Source of the DNA: Rheinheimera sp. 1928-s
GTDB lineage: Bacteria > Pseudomonadota > Gammaproteobacteria > Enterobacterales > Alteromonadaceae
Reading direction: 5' to 3'
DNA: 64,000 nt
Assembly: GCF_029269265.1 (NCBI RefSeq)
Contig: NZ_JARIXP010000004.1
Location: forward strand, 124,001 to 188,000
The notes beneath the pieces are model-generated. The model did not search any database and was not told where the DNA came from. It worked only from the letters and a program-made list of their open reading frames with translations. Positions within the stretch are counted from its first letter, which is position 1, and every line of letters begins with the position of its first letter. The translations under genes were made by a program, and so were the position numbers. This document shows positions 46,088 to 53,731 of the stretch, piece by piece.

Positions 46088-46723
46088 TTAACCAGCTAAA
46101 ACAGGGAAAATACCCTTTAAGCCAAGACTGATAAACTCAATGGAAATAGCCGCCAAAATGAGCCCCATCACCCGGGTGATAATATTCATCCCGGTTTGCC
46201 CTAATCTGCGCGCTATTTTACCTGATAAGCGCATCAGGATCGCCAACAGAATACCAACAACTAGTATTTCTGCTGAAATTATCAGGTAATGAAGCCAACC
46301 GTCAGCTCTGTTGGCATACAAAATAACAGAGCTGATAGCGCCCGGACCTGCCAGCATTGGCATCGCCAGCGGCACCACCGCAATAGAGGACTTTTGTGCT
46401 GCTTCCAGTCGCTCCGCTTCGGTACTTTTGGCACCACTGGTCTGAGCGTTCAGCATCGAAATTGCCATCAGCAGAATTAAAATACCACCGCCAACCCTGA
46501 ATGAATTGACCGAAATACCAAAAAAACCAAGGATAAACTCACCGAAAAACAGCGTGACCAATAAAATCACAGTAGCAGCTTTGGCTGCTGTCATCGCTAC
46601 CTGTTTTTTGTCCTGCTCACTGTGATCCGCAGTTAAAGACAAATACATCGGCAAAGCACCCAAAGGATTTAAGATAGCAATGATGCCGATAAAAATTTTC
46701 AGGTAATCCTGCACATCAAGCAT
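46088..46723 (-). CDS. MarC/YchE family membrane protein
   Basis: A 211-aa inner-membrane protein with six hydrophobic segments. Family marks: FIGIIAILNPLGALPMYLSLT, FRVGGGILILLMAISML, AVVPLAMPMLAGPGAIS and MGLILAAISIEFISLGLKG. The family is sometimes called NAAT and is related to small-neutral-amino-acid transporters, but substrates are mostly unproven; the old MarC drug-resistance link was not upheld. It is upstream of DUF2066-hda in the same direction, 26 nt away. Confidence 0.9.
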   Translation of the reverse strand: MLDVQDYLKIFIGIIAILNPLGALPMYLSLTADHSEQDKKQVAMTAAKAATVILLVTLFFGEFILGFFGISVNSFRVGGGILILLMAISMLNAQTSGAKSTEAERLEAAQKSSIAVVPLAMPMLAGPGAISSVILYANRADGWLHYLIISAEILVVGILLAILMRLSGKIARRLGQTGMNIITRVMGLILAAISIEFISLGLKGIFPVLAG

Positions 46724-47046
46724 TTGCTGTCCTTTATTTGCTTATGAAAGTGATTAAATTCAGCCTAATCATAGCGTTATTTTATTCTTCCTGCATGGCT
46801 TGGGCAGGTCAGCTTTATTTGCTTGCTGTGCGACTAGAGTTAAGGAAGGCATCACTAGTCGCAACACTGTGGCCGACATTTGCGACATACAGTCCTTCCA
46901 TCTACATAAAAAAACCACCCGCAGGTGGTTTTTTGGACTCTGTTTCAGGCTTCGATCTCACACAGATCCGTCACTTTTTCTGCACTGTGACCTGGTGCAA
47001 ATAAAAACAGCCGTCAGTGCGATCACCTTTTGCCTGTCCAGAGCTG
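46724..47046. other. Intergenic region between bamC and marC-like gene
   Basis: 323 bp. It contains the bamC terminator (46909-46934) and a 9-bp inverted repeat TGCGACTAG (46829-46837) / CTAGTCGCA (46855-46863). GGAAGG in its loop could pair with CCTTCC at 46894-46899. A plus-strand frame from 46744 starts like a signal peptide but runs straight through the terminator, so I do not call it a gene. Confidence 0.45.
46909..46934. terminator. Intrinsic terminator of the dapA-bamC operon
   Basis: AAAAAACCACC (46909-46919) pairs with GGTGGTTTTTT (46924-46934) over a 4-nt loop, with T-runs on both strands. It lies 113 nt after bamC and could also end a plus-strand transcript. Confidence 0.9.
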
Positions 47047-48108
47047 TTACAGGTCTATATTATCTTTTCTAATAATTTGCACCAGAGTCTGATGCAAGGC
47101 CGTGACTTGGTCTGCTGTAAATGCTTTTCCTGAACTGTCACGCCAGCTCAGACTGGTTCCAACCTGAGTCTTTGACAACACTAACTGATAGTCACCTGGT
47201 GTTAAAGGCACTGCTATAGTTTCTTGACTGCCCCACAAGGAGTCCCAGAAACCAGCTTCAGGCTGCTGATAAGTCAGGAAGAAAGTGTAATTGGTTCTGT
47301 CCAGATCGTTCACCAAAAAACCGTTCTGTTCAAACATCAGTTCTAATTGTGACCAGGCAGAATCAATAGGCTGGCCTGTCAACATAGCAGCGTTACCTTC
47401 AGCATCAAATCCTGTAGTCAGGGTGATCTGACGGGATTGAGCTTTCTTCAGTCTGATCTGTGCCAGTTCTACCGTCGCAACTTTATCCACCAAACGATTG
47501 AGGAAGTACACTTCTTCACGTTTTTGCGCTAGCGCAGACAATTTAGTGTCATTGTCAATAAAGCGATGCTCCAGCAACTGTACCCGAAGGCCTACAGAAC
47601 GACCGTGACTTTTAGGTTCAAGAACCACCAGAAAACGGCTTTGCTCTTTTTCCACCATATCTTTCCACAGCCAAAAACCTTCTTCTTCAAAACGGCTGAC
47701 CCAACCTGTTTCAAAAACTAAAGCGTCCTGATCTTTCTGTGTGATTTCGATTTGTTTCTCTGTACCAAAATCCTGAACATTCTTTCTCAGATAAGGTAAT
47801 AACTCGCCGGTAAACTCCGAACGTTCAAACCAAATCCGGGCTTCTTTCTCTTCTTCCTCTACCCTGCTATTGGTCGCAAGTGCCAGCACCTGCATAGGTG
47901 ATTTCAGTTCCACTTCCGTCACAGGGGCGTTTGGAGCAGCAGGAATATCGAACTGTGCAGGTTTTTTCGCTGCAACCAATCCGGTTGGTACTTTTAACTC
48001 AGCCACTGGTTTCGCCTCTGTAGCTTGCTCAGCAACATCTTCAGGGAACAAAGAACAACCAGATATAAACAAAGAGGCAACTAAGCTTGCCGGGATCCAA
48101 TACTGCAC
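47047..48108 (-). CDS. bamC: Outer-membrane assembly lipoprotein BamC
   Basis: BamC (NlpB) is a lipoprotein of the BAM complex that inserts beta-barrel proteins. The 353-aa protein has a signal peptide with lipobox LFISGC (lipidated Cys near residue 18), an unstructured N-terminal part, then two helix-grip domains (about 90-200 and 240-350). GTG 48108 is chosen because AGGAG lies exactly 7 nt upstream; an ATG at 48126 overlaps that site and the dapA stop. It follows dapA in the conserved dapA-bamC order. Confidence 0.92.
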   Translation of the reverse strand: MQYWIPASLVASLFISGCSLFPEDVAEQATEAKPVAELKVPTGLVAAKKPAQFDIPAAPNAPVTEVELKSPMQVLALATNSRVEEEEKEARIWFERSEFTGELLPYLRKNVQDFGTEKQIEITQKDQDALVFETGWVSRFEEEGFWLWKDMVEKEQSRFLVVLEPKSHGRSVGLRVQLLEHRFIDNDTKLSALAQKREEVYFLNRLVDKVATVELAQIRLKKAQSRQITLTTGFDAEGNAAMLTGQPIDSAWSQLELMFEQNGFLVNDLDRTNYTFFLTYQQPEAGFWDSLWGSQETIAVPLTPGDYQLVLSKTQVGTSLSWRDSSGKAFTADQVTALHQTLVQIIRKDNIDL

Positions 48109-48118
48109 TATAAAACTC

Positions 48119-49000
48119 CTACACATTAATCTGGGCTTGTTTCAGCGCTTGTTCGATTACGCTTTGATGAATTGGTTCCAATCGGGTTAAAGGTAATCTT
48201 GCCATGTCATCAGCAATTAACCCCATCTTCAGCAGCGCCCACTTACTCGGAATAGGATTGGCTTCAATAAACAACTGATGATGTAAGCCTTGAAGCTTAT
48301 GATCGAGCTGCTGAGCCAATTCTGTATTTTTTTCTATCGCTGCTTTTGACATCTGAGCCATTAAAGCTGGCGCTATATTGGTGGTCACCGAAATGACGCC
48401 ATGACCACCTTTTAACATAAATTCACAGCAACTGGCATCGTCGCCGCTGAATAATAAAAAATCTGCCGGACACAAAGCCTGCAATTGAGCCAGACGTTGC
48501 ATAGAGCCAGTAGCTTCTTTAATACCAACAATGTTCGGGGTTTTCGCCAGTTCGGCCACAGTTTCCGGCAACAAATCCACGCCGGTACGGCCAGGCACGT
48601 TATATAAAATAACAGGCTTGTCTGTAGATGCAGCAACAGCCTGATAATGCGCCAGCATACCTTTTTGCATCGGCTTGTTGTAATAAGGTGTGACTGTTAA
48701 AAAACCTGCTACTGGTAATGTGGATAAGATTTTTGTCTTCTCCACCGCATCAGCAGTGGAGTTCGAGCCATTGCCCGCGATCACAGGAATGCGACCATCG
48801 ACCTGAGCCAAAACCGCCTTGAGCACTGCTAATTGTTCGGAAAAACTTAAAGTCACGGATTCGCCAGTGGTGCCCATAATCACCAAAGCGTCGGTCTGAT
48901 TGTTCAGATGGAAGTCTACCAGCCGCTTCAGGCTGCCATAGTCCACAGCACCATCAGGATCCATAGGGGTGATCAAAGCAACAATACTTCCGCTAAACAT
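48119..49000 (-). CDS. dapA: 4-Hydroxy-tetrahydrodipicolinate synthase
   Basis: The first committed step of lysine/diaminopimelate synthesis, condensing aspartate semialdehyde with pyruvate. The 293-aa TIM barrel shows SIVALITPMDPDGAVDYGSL, LVIMGTTGESVTLS (pyruvate-binding TTGE), TPYYNKPMQKGM, LYNVPGRTGVDLLPE and GIKEATGSMQR with the Schiff-base Lys. ATG 49000 has GGAG 8 nt upstream; an upstream in-frame extension to 49063 is ignored. It works two steps of the pathway before dapE-type reactions; dapE lies at 22087. Confidence 0.97.
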   Translation of the reverse strand: MFSGSIVALITPMDPDGAVDYGSLKRLVDFHLNNQTDALVIMGTTGESVTLSFSEQLAVLKAVLAQVDGRIPVIAGNGSNSTADAVEKTKILSTLPVAGFLTVTPYYNKPMQKGMLAHYQAVAASTDKPVILYNVPGRTGVDLLPETVAELAKTPNIVGIKEATGSMQRLAQLQALCPADFLLFSGDDASCCEFMLKGGHGVISVTTNIAPALMAQMSKAAIEKNTELAQQLDHKLQGLHHQLFIEANPIPSKWALLKMGLIADDMARLPLTRLEPIHQSVIEQALKQAQINV

Positions 49001-49142
49001 GCTAAAGGCTCCATAATTTTCAGGCTGCCTATGGTAATGACGCACGACAACAAACACAAGCAAGGGACTGTCACACAGGTGAAATTTACGCTAAATATGC
49101 TAAACTTCGCAGCCGTTTTTCATTCAGAGACATCAACTTAGC

Positions 49143-49670
49143 ATGCCACAACAATTGGTCGTCACTGCAATAGGTGCAGACAGAACAGGGCTGGTCAGCC
49201 GTCTTGCCCGCCTGGTTACAGACTGTAACTGCAATATAGTCGATAGTCGTATGGCTATTTTTGGTAATGAATTCACTTTTATTATGTTGTTATCCGGTGA
49301 TGCAGTGGCCATCAGCCGTATTGAACATTTATTGCCTGGATTAGGTTTTGAACTTGATCTGCTGACCATGACCAAACGTACATCTGCTCAGCCAACCGCA
49401 GCGGTCAGTGCACATTATGTGCTGGAATACACAGGTAAGGATAAAGTAGGCACTTTAGGCGCCATTGCGACTTTGCTTGCCAATCACCAGATTTATATAG
49501 GTGCACTGCGCACCGAAACTTTAACCCAGGCTGAGACTCAACAGCTTTTAAACCATTGCACTATGACGGTACAACTGCCACAAGGTGCACAAGTTGAGCT
49601 GATTAAGCAGGACCTGTTTGCATTACTTGACCAGCTTCAACTGACAGGGCGTTTTGAAGCCCAGCTTTAA
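49143..49670 (+). CDS. gcvR: Glycine cleavage system repressor GcvR-like (double ACT)
   Basis: A 175-aa protein with two ACT domains: VVTAIGADRTGLVSRLARLVTDCNCNIVDSRMAIFGNEFTFIMLLSG (about 6-52) and YVLEYTGKDKVGTLGAIATLLANHQIYI (about 95-122). In E. coli GcvR binds glycine and inhibits the activator GcvA. The gcvR-bcp pair, divergent from dapA, is the enterobacterial arrangement. It is annotated on that basis; gcvA is not in the window. Confidence 0.9.
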   Translation: MPQQLVVTAIGADRTGLVSRLARLVTDCNCNIVDSRMAIFGNEFTFIMLLSGDAVAISRIEHLLPGLGFELDLLTMTKRTSAQPTAAVSAHYVLEYTGKDKVGTLGAIATLLANHQIYIGALRTETLTQAETQQLLNHCTMTVQLPQGAQVELIKQDLFALLDQLQLTGRFEAQL

Positions 49671-49691
49671 TTAAAGGAAAAGTGAAACCCC

Positions 49692-50165
49692 ATGAACAGA
49701 TTAACAGCAGGACAACAAGCACCGGATTTTAGTTTGCCAGACCAAAAAGGGCAGATAGTACAACTCAGCACTTTGTTAAAACAAAGCCGTGTGTTGGTGT
49801 ACTTTTACCCTAAAGCCATGACGCCAGGTTGCACAGTTCAGGCCTGTGGCTTACGTGACAGCAAAACACAGCTTGCACAATACAAGGTTCAGGTTGTGGG
49901 GATCAGCATCGACGCCCCTGCCCGTCTGGCTAAATTTGAACAAAAAGAGCAATTAAATTTTACCTTGTTGGGTGATGAAGATCACAACGCAGCTGAAGCC
50001 TTTGGGGTTTGGGGTGAAAAGAAATTTATGGGCAAGATTTACGACGGTATTCATCGTATTAGTTTTTTAGTAGAACAGGATGGTACAGTCAGCAAAGTCT
50101 TTGATGACTTCAAAACCAGCAATCACCATGATGTAGTGTTAGCTTACCTGAAAGGTCAGGCTTAA
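49692..50165 (+). CDS. bcp: Thioredoxin-dependent thiol peroxidase Bcp
   Basis: A 157-aa peroxiredoxin of the BCP/PrxQ class. QQAPDFSLPDQKG and VLVYFYPKAMTPGCTVQACGLRD carry the peroxidatic Cys and, five residues on, the resolving Cys. VVGISIDAPARLAKF, LLGDEDHNAAEAFGVWGEK follow. The usual motif is YFYPKDxTPGCT; here A-M replaces the D-x, a small departure. It reduces hydrogen peroxide and organic peroxides. It is 21 nt after gcvR. Confidence 0.96.
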   Translation: MNRLTAGQQAPDFSLPDQKGQIVQLSTLLKQSRVLVYFYPKAMTPGCTVQACGLRDSKTQLAQYKVQVVGISIDAPARLAKFEQKEQLNFTLLGDEDHNAAEAFGVWGEKKFMGKIYDGIHRISFLVEQDGTVSKVFDDFKTSNHHDVVLAYLKGQA

Positions 50166-50268
50166 CTCCGTTAATCCCGTCCATCTGGATAACAGCCGCA
50201 TTTTCGGTACTTTTTTTCGGTATCCATTATGCTCAATTTTTTAATTTGTTTAAAAAAGGATCTGTTGT

Positions 50269-51381
50269 ATGCATAAACTGTCCCTGCTCAGCCTGATTGT
50301 AGGCCTTAGTCTGACCGCTCAACCTCTGTTGGCCGAATCTTTAAAAACTGAAAAAGTGACTCTGGACATGCAAACGCTATCCTCCGGACTCAGTCACCCA
50401 TGGGCCATGCAGTTTTTGCCAGACGGCTCCTTCCTGGTTACAGAGCGCACAGGCACTTTGCGCTACATTAGCAAAACTGGTGAAAAAAGTGAGCCTATTC
50501 AAGGTGTTCCAGCTGTTCACGCCAAAGGTCAGGGTGGTTTATTAGGCTTGGTACTGGATCCGGATTTTGCCAAAAATAAAATGATCTACATCAGTTACAG
50601 TGAACCTCGCGATGGCGATGTCAATGCAACAGCTGTGGCCAGCGCAATACTGGATGGCCAGACATTAAAAGAAGTGAAGGTGATTTTCCGACAGGCTGAA
50701 GCCATCAACAGCAACCACCATTACGGTGGCCGTCTGGTATTTACCCCTGCCGGTGAATTGTTTATCACTTTGGGTGATCGGGGCTCACGTCGTGATGACG
50801 CTCAAAAATTGTCAGGTCACTTTGGTAAAGTGGTCAAAGTAAATAAAGATGGCTCAGCAGCTGCTGGTAATCCTTTTGCAACCCAGGCTGATGCCAAAGC
50901 CGATGTCTGGTCTTATGGTCATCGCAATATTCAAGGCGCTGCCATTCACCCACAAACCGGCCTGTTATGGACTCATGAACATGGTCCTCAGGGTGGCGAT
51001 GAAATTAATATCGCTACTGCTGGTAAAAACTACGGCTGGCCTGTGATCACCTATGGTGAGGAATACGGCGGTGGTGTAATAGGCAACAAAACCAAAGCAG
51101 GTTTAGAACAACCATTGCATTACTGGGTGCCATCTATAGCCCCTAGTGGTATGAGTTTTTATACCGGCAGTCAAATAAATGGCTGGCAAAACAACCTGTT
51201 AGTTGGCTCACTTAAATTTGGTCAATTGGTTCGTTTAGAACTGACGGGCGATAAAGTCAGCCACGAAGAACGTATTCGCATCGGTTCGCGGATACGTGAC
51301 GTACAGGCAGGACCTGATGGCGCAGTCTATCTGCTGACAGATGAAAATGACGGTAAGTTATTACGTTTATCACCACAGTGA
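50269..51381 (+). CDS. PQQ-dependent aldose sugar dehydrogenase (periplasmic)
   Basis: A 370-aa protein with a signal peptide (about 1-22) and the six-blade propeller of soluble PQQ glucose/aldose dehydrogenases (E. coli YliI type). Marks: GLSHPWAMQFLPDGSFLVTERTG, GQGGLLGLVLDPDF, NHHYGGRLVFTPAGELFITLGDRG (catalytic His region), GHRNIQGAAIHP, THEHGPQGGDEIN, NYGWPVITYGEEY. It would oxidise sugars in the periplasm using pyrroloquinoline quinone. The next gene is a TonB receptor resembling the PQQ importer PqqU, 16 nt away. GGA lies near the ATG. Confidence 0.92.
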   Translation: MHKLSLLSLIVGLSLTAQPLLAESLKTEKVTLDMQTLSSGLSHPWAMQFLPDGSFLVTERTGTLRYISKTGEKSEPIQGVPAVHAKGQGGLLGLVLDPDFAKNKMIYISYSEPRDGDVNATAVASAILDGQTLKEVKVIFRQAEAINSNHHYGGRLVFTPAGELFITLGDRGSRRDDAQKLSGHFGKVVKVNKDGSAAAGNPFATQADAKADVWSYGHRNIQGAAIHPQTGLLWTHEHGPQGGDEINIATAGKNYGWPVITYGEEYGGGVIGNKTKAGLEQPLHYWVPSIAPSGMSFYTGSQINGWQNNLLVGSLKFGQLVRLELTGDKVSHEERIRIGSRIRDVQAGPDGAVYLLTDENDGKLLRLSPQ

Positions 51382-51397
51382 TGAGAACCTTCTCTAA

Positions 51398-53428
51398 ATG
51401 AATTATTTACCTTTTAAACTGAGCGCTTTAGCGCTCAGTTTTTTTTCTGTAGCCCTAAGCGCAGAAGAAAATAAAATTCCCGATGAAATCCCGAACGAAA
51501 TAATAGTGATCACAGCTCAGGCACAACAATCGCCCTGGCTCGGCAGCGCTGCCAGTAGTTTTCGCAAAGACTTTAACAGCCCCTCGCTGCAGATGGATGC
51601 CGCCGCTTTATTACAACATATTCCAGGTATTCAGGCCGACAGCAGAGCCAACTATGCGCAGGACAGCCGTTTAAGTGCCAGAGGCTTTGGCAGTCGCAGC
51701 AGTTTTGGCATTCGGGGCATTCGCCTGCTGCAGGATGGTATTCCGCTGTCCAGTCCGGACGGTCAGGGCCAATTGAGTTCAGTGTTACTGGATCAACTGG
51801 CATCCGTTGAAGTGCTCACAGGCCCGCTTGCAGTCTTGTATGGTAATGCAGCTGGAGGTGTAGTCGCGCTGCAAAGCCGCTGGCCAACAGAAAACTCAGC
51901 CTCAGTACAATTAAGTCACAGCCCGTTTGCCCGCCAGCAGCTGCTATCAGGCGCTTTGGTGCAGGGCAATCATGCGACGTCCCTGAGCCTGAAGAATGCA
52001 GAGTTACAAAGCTCTCGCCCCCACAGCAATGCAAAAAAACAACAGGCGCAGTGGTTATGGCAAAGCAGTTTTGACAATGAGCTCAAACTACAGCTGCGCT
52101 ACGATTGGTCTTATGATCCGCTGTTACAGGATCCATTGGGCTTAACTGCACAAGAGTGGCAAGACAATCCTCGCCAGACTGCGGCCAATGCGCGCAATTT
52201 TAATACCCGTAAATTTACCAAACAACAGCAATGGAGTCTGAACCTGTCGCAACAATTGGCGGAGCAAAGCTGGCGTCTGGCAGCCTGGTCTGGTCAACGT
52301 GATGTGGGTCAATACTTAGGTTTTGATGGCATAGCCCCAACCTCAGCCGGTGGTGTAGTTGATTTGAGCCGGCCCTATCAGGGACTGGATGCGTCGTACA
52401 GCTGGCAATTGGAGCAGCTTCGTTTCAGTATCGGCGGCGCTTTGGAACAAAGCACAGACGAACGCCGGGGTTATGTCAATAATCAGGGCATACAAGGAGA
52501 TTTACGCCGCGATGAAGAAGGTGAAGTGCAGTCAGCTGATTTGTATAGCCGTTTTGTGCTGGATTTAAGCTCTGCCTGGCAATTAAGCGGCGGAGTACGA
52601 CACTCTGAACTGGATTTTGATGTGACAGATTTTTATATCACAGCACAAAACCCGGATGACAGCGGTTCCACGTCTTTTGCCAAAACCTCTGCAGCTTTAG
52701 CCCTTAATTTTGCCCAGACTGAGCATTTATCCTGGTATATCAGTGCCGGTCGTGGTTTTGAAACCCCAACCTTTACTGAAATGGCCTACCAGAGTAATGG
52801 CGATGGTCTGAATCTCGACCTCAAAGCCAGCACTAATCAGCAATGGGAACTGGGGAATAAATGGCAGCAAAATAACTGGCGTTCCAGTGTGGCTGTGTTT
52901 TTAGTTGAAAGTGAAGATGAGTTAGTGGTGGATCAGTCGCTTGGCGGTCGCACCAGCTACCGTAATGCCAGCGAAACTAAACGCACCGGGGTCGAATTAT
53001 CAGCCTTATGGTTTGCTTCTGCTTCATGGCAACATCAATGGACTTTGACTCAACTCAATGCCAGTTTTGTGCAGGGTGATCTGGACGGTAAGTTACTGCC
53101 AGGTGTCGCTAAGCAACAGGCTCAGTGGCAAATCAGCTGGATGCCATTGCAAAGTTCAGAATGGCTGTTGCAACTGGACACTTTGTATCGCAGCAAAGTA
53201 GCAACCAGCGATCAAAACCTGTTATTTGCGCCCTCTTCTACTGTGTACCACCTGAAACTGATGGGTGAATCAAGCTTGTCCTCTATGCAACTGCGCTACT
53301 GGTTGGGTTTGGACAATCTGACCGATAAAAACTATGTCGGAGCTGTTGTCGTTAATCAGGCCAATGGACGTGCTTTTGAACCTGCTTTGCCCCGCTCAGT
53401 TTCTTTGGGACTTAGCCTGAGTTTTTAA
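51398..53428 (+). CDS. TonB-dependent receptor of the PqqU/YncD type (probable PQQ importer)
   Basis: A 676-aa outer-membrane receptor: signal peptide (about 1-22), TonB box (IIVITA, about 35-40), plug (about 50-160) and barrel. It resembles E. coli YncD, since renamed PqqU as a PQQ transporter, at many points: NYAQDSRLSARGFGSRSSFGIRGIRLLQDGIPL, VEVLTGPLAVLYGNAAGGV, QGDLRRDEEGE, GRGFETPTFTEMAYQ, DELVVDQSLGGRTSYRNASET and NYVGAVVVNQANGRAFEP. Its position right after a PQQ-dependent enzyme supports PQQ as substrate. Its first codons contain a canonical terminator. Confidence 0.9.
   Translation: MNYLPFKLSALALSFFSVALSAEENKIPDEIPNEIIVITAQAQQSPWLGSAASSFRKDFNSPSLQMDAAALLQHIPGIQADSRANYAQDSRLSARGFGSRSSFGIRGIRLLQDGIPLSSPDGQGQLSSVLLDQLASVEVLTGPLAVLYGNAAGGVVALQSRWPTENSASVQLSHSPFARQQLLSGALVQGNHATSLSLKNAELQSSRPHSNAKKQQAQWLWQSSFDNELKLQLRYDWSYDPLLQDPLGLTAQEWQDNPRQTAANARNFNTRKFTKQQQWSLNLSQQLAEQSWRLAAWSGQRDVGQYLGFDGIAPTSAGGVVDLSRPYQGLDASYSWQLEQLRFSIGGALEQSTDERRGYVNNQGIQGDLRRDEEGEVQSADLYSRFVLDLSSAWQLSGGVRHSELDFDVTDFYITAQNPDDSGSTSFAKTSAALALNFAQTEHLSWYISAGRGFETPTFTEMAYQSNGDGLNLDLKASTNQQWELGNKWQQNNWRSSVAVFLVESEDELVVDQSLGGRTSYRNASETKRTGVELSALWFASASWQHQWTLTQLNASFVQGDLDGKLLPGVAKQQAQWQISWMPLQSSEWLLQLDTLYRSKVATSDQNLLFAPSSTVYHLKLMGESSLSSMQLRYWLGLDNLTDKNYVGAVVVNQANGRAFEPALPRSVSLGLSLSF
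51416..51446 (+). terminator. Intrinsic terminator inside the PqqU-like signal-peptide codons
   Basis: AAACTGAGCGC (51416-51426), loop TTTA and GCGCTCAGTTT (51431-51441), then a T-run to 51446: an 11-bp perfect stem with a textbook U-tract. It begins 35 nt after the sugar dehydrogenase stop and spans codons 7-17 of the receptor (KLSALALSFFS), so one sequence encodes both. Confidence 0.88.
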
Positions 53429-53731
53429 TAGTATCGCAGAGCTTCTCTTTAACGGGGTAAGCTCTGCGTTCTGTTAAAAAACAGATTGTGTTGAACTTCG
53501 TCGGTTTTTTTCTGCCAAAGACAATGAAATTAATCAGTGGCTTACCAACATTTAACTGAACCACTGTAGACTCTGTTTTACCTTTGCTTTGTTAAACACC
53601 ATGGCACAAATATAGAGATGATCTATCTCTTTGCTTTGGTTGCAGATTTATCAAAAAAAGCTGGGGTAAGCAGACCAAGTGAATTAAAATTGCCTGTGTT
53701 TAAAGCCGGTATGACTGAGTTCAAAAAATAA
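53429..53731. other. Intergenic region before bepA
   Basis: 303 bp with the receptor's terminator-like hairpin (53435-53468) and a stretch before bepA without recognisable promoter hexamers. No gene seen. Confidence 0.4.
53435..53468 (+). terminator. Stem-loop after the PqqU-like gene
   Basis: CGCAGAGCTT (53435-53444) pairs perfectly with AAGCTCTGCG (53459-53468), 14-nt loop, 6 nt after the stop. The following TTCTGTT is a poor U-tract. Confidence 0.6.

Noticed and set aside
46744-47004. Plus-strand frame starting with a signal-peptide-like sequence (MKVIKFSLIIALFYSSCMAW)
   Set aside because: It runs through an intrinsic terminator, translating the stem as KKPPAGGF, and the part after residue 30 looks random. 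It may be a decayed gene, but I cannot support a product.
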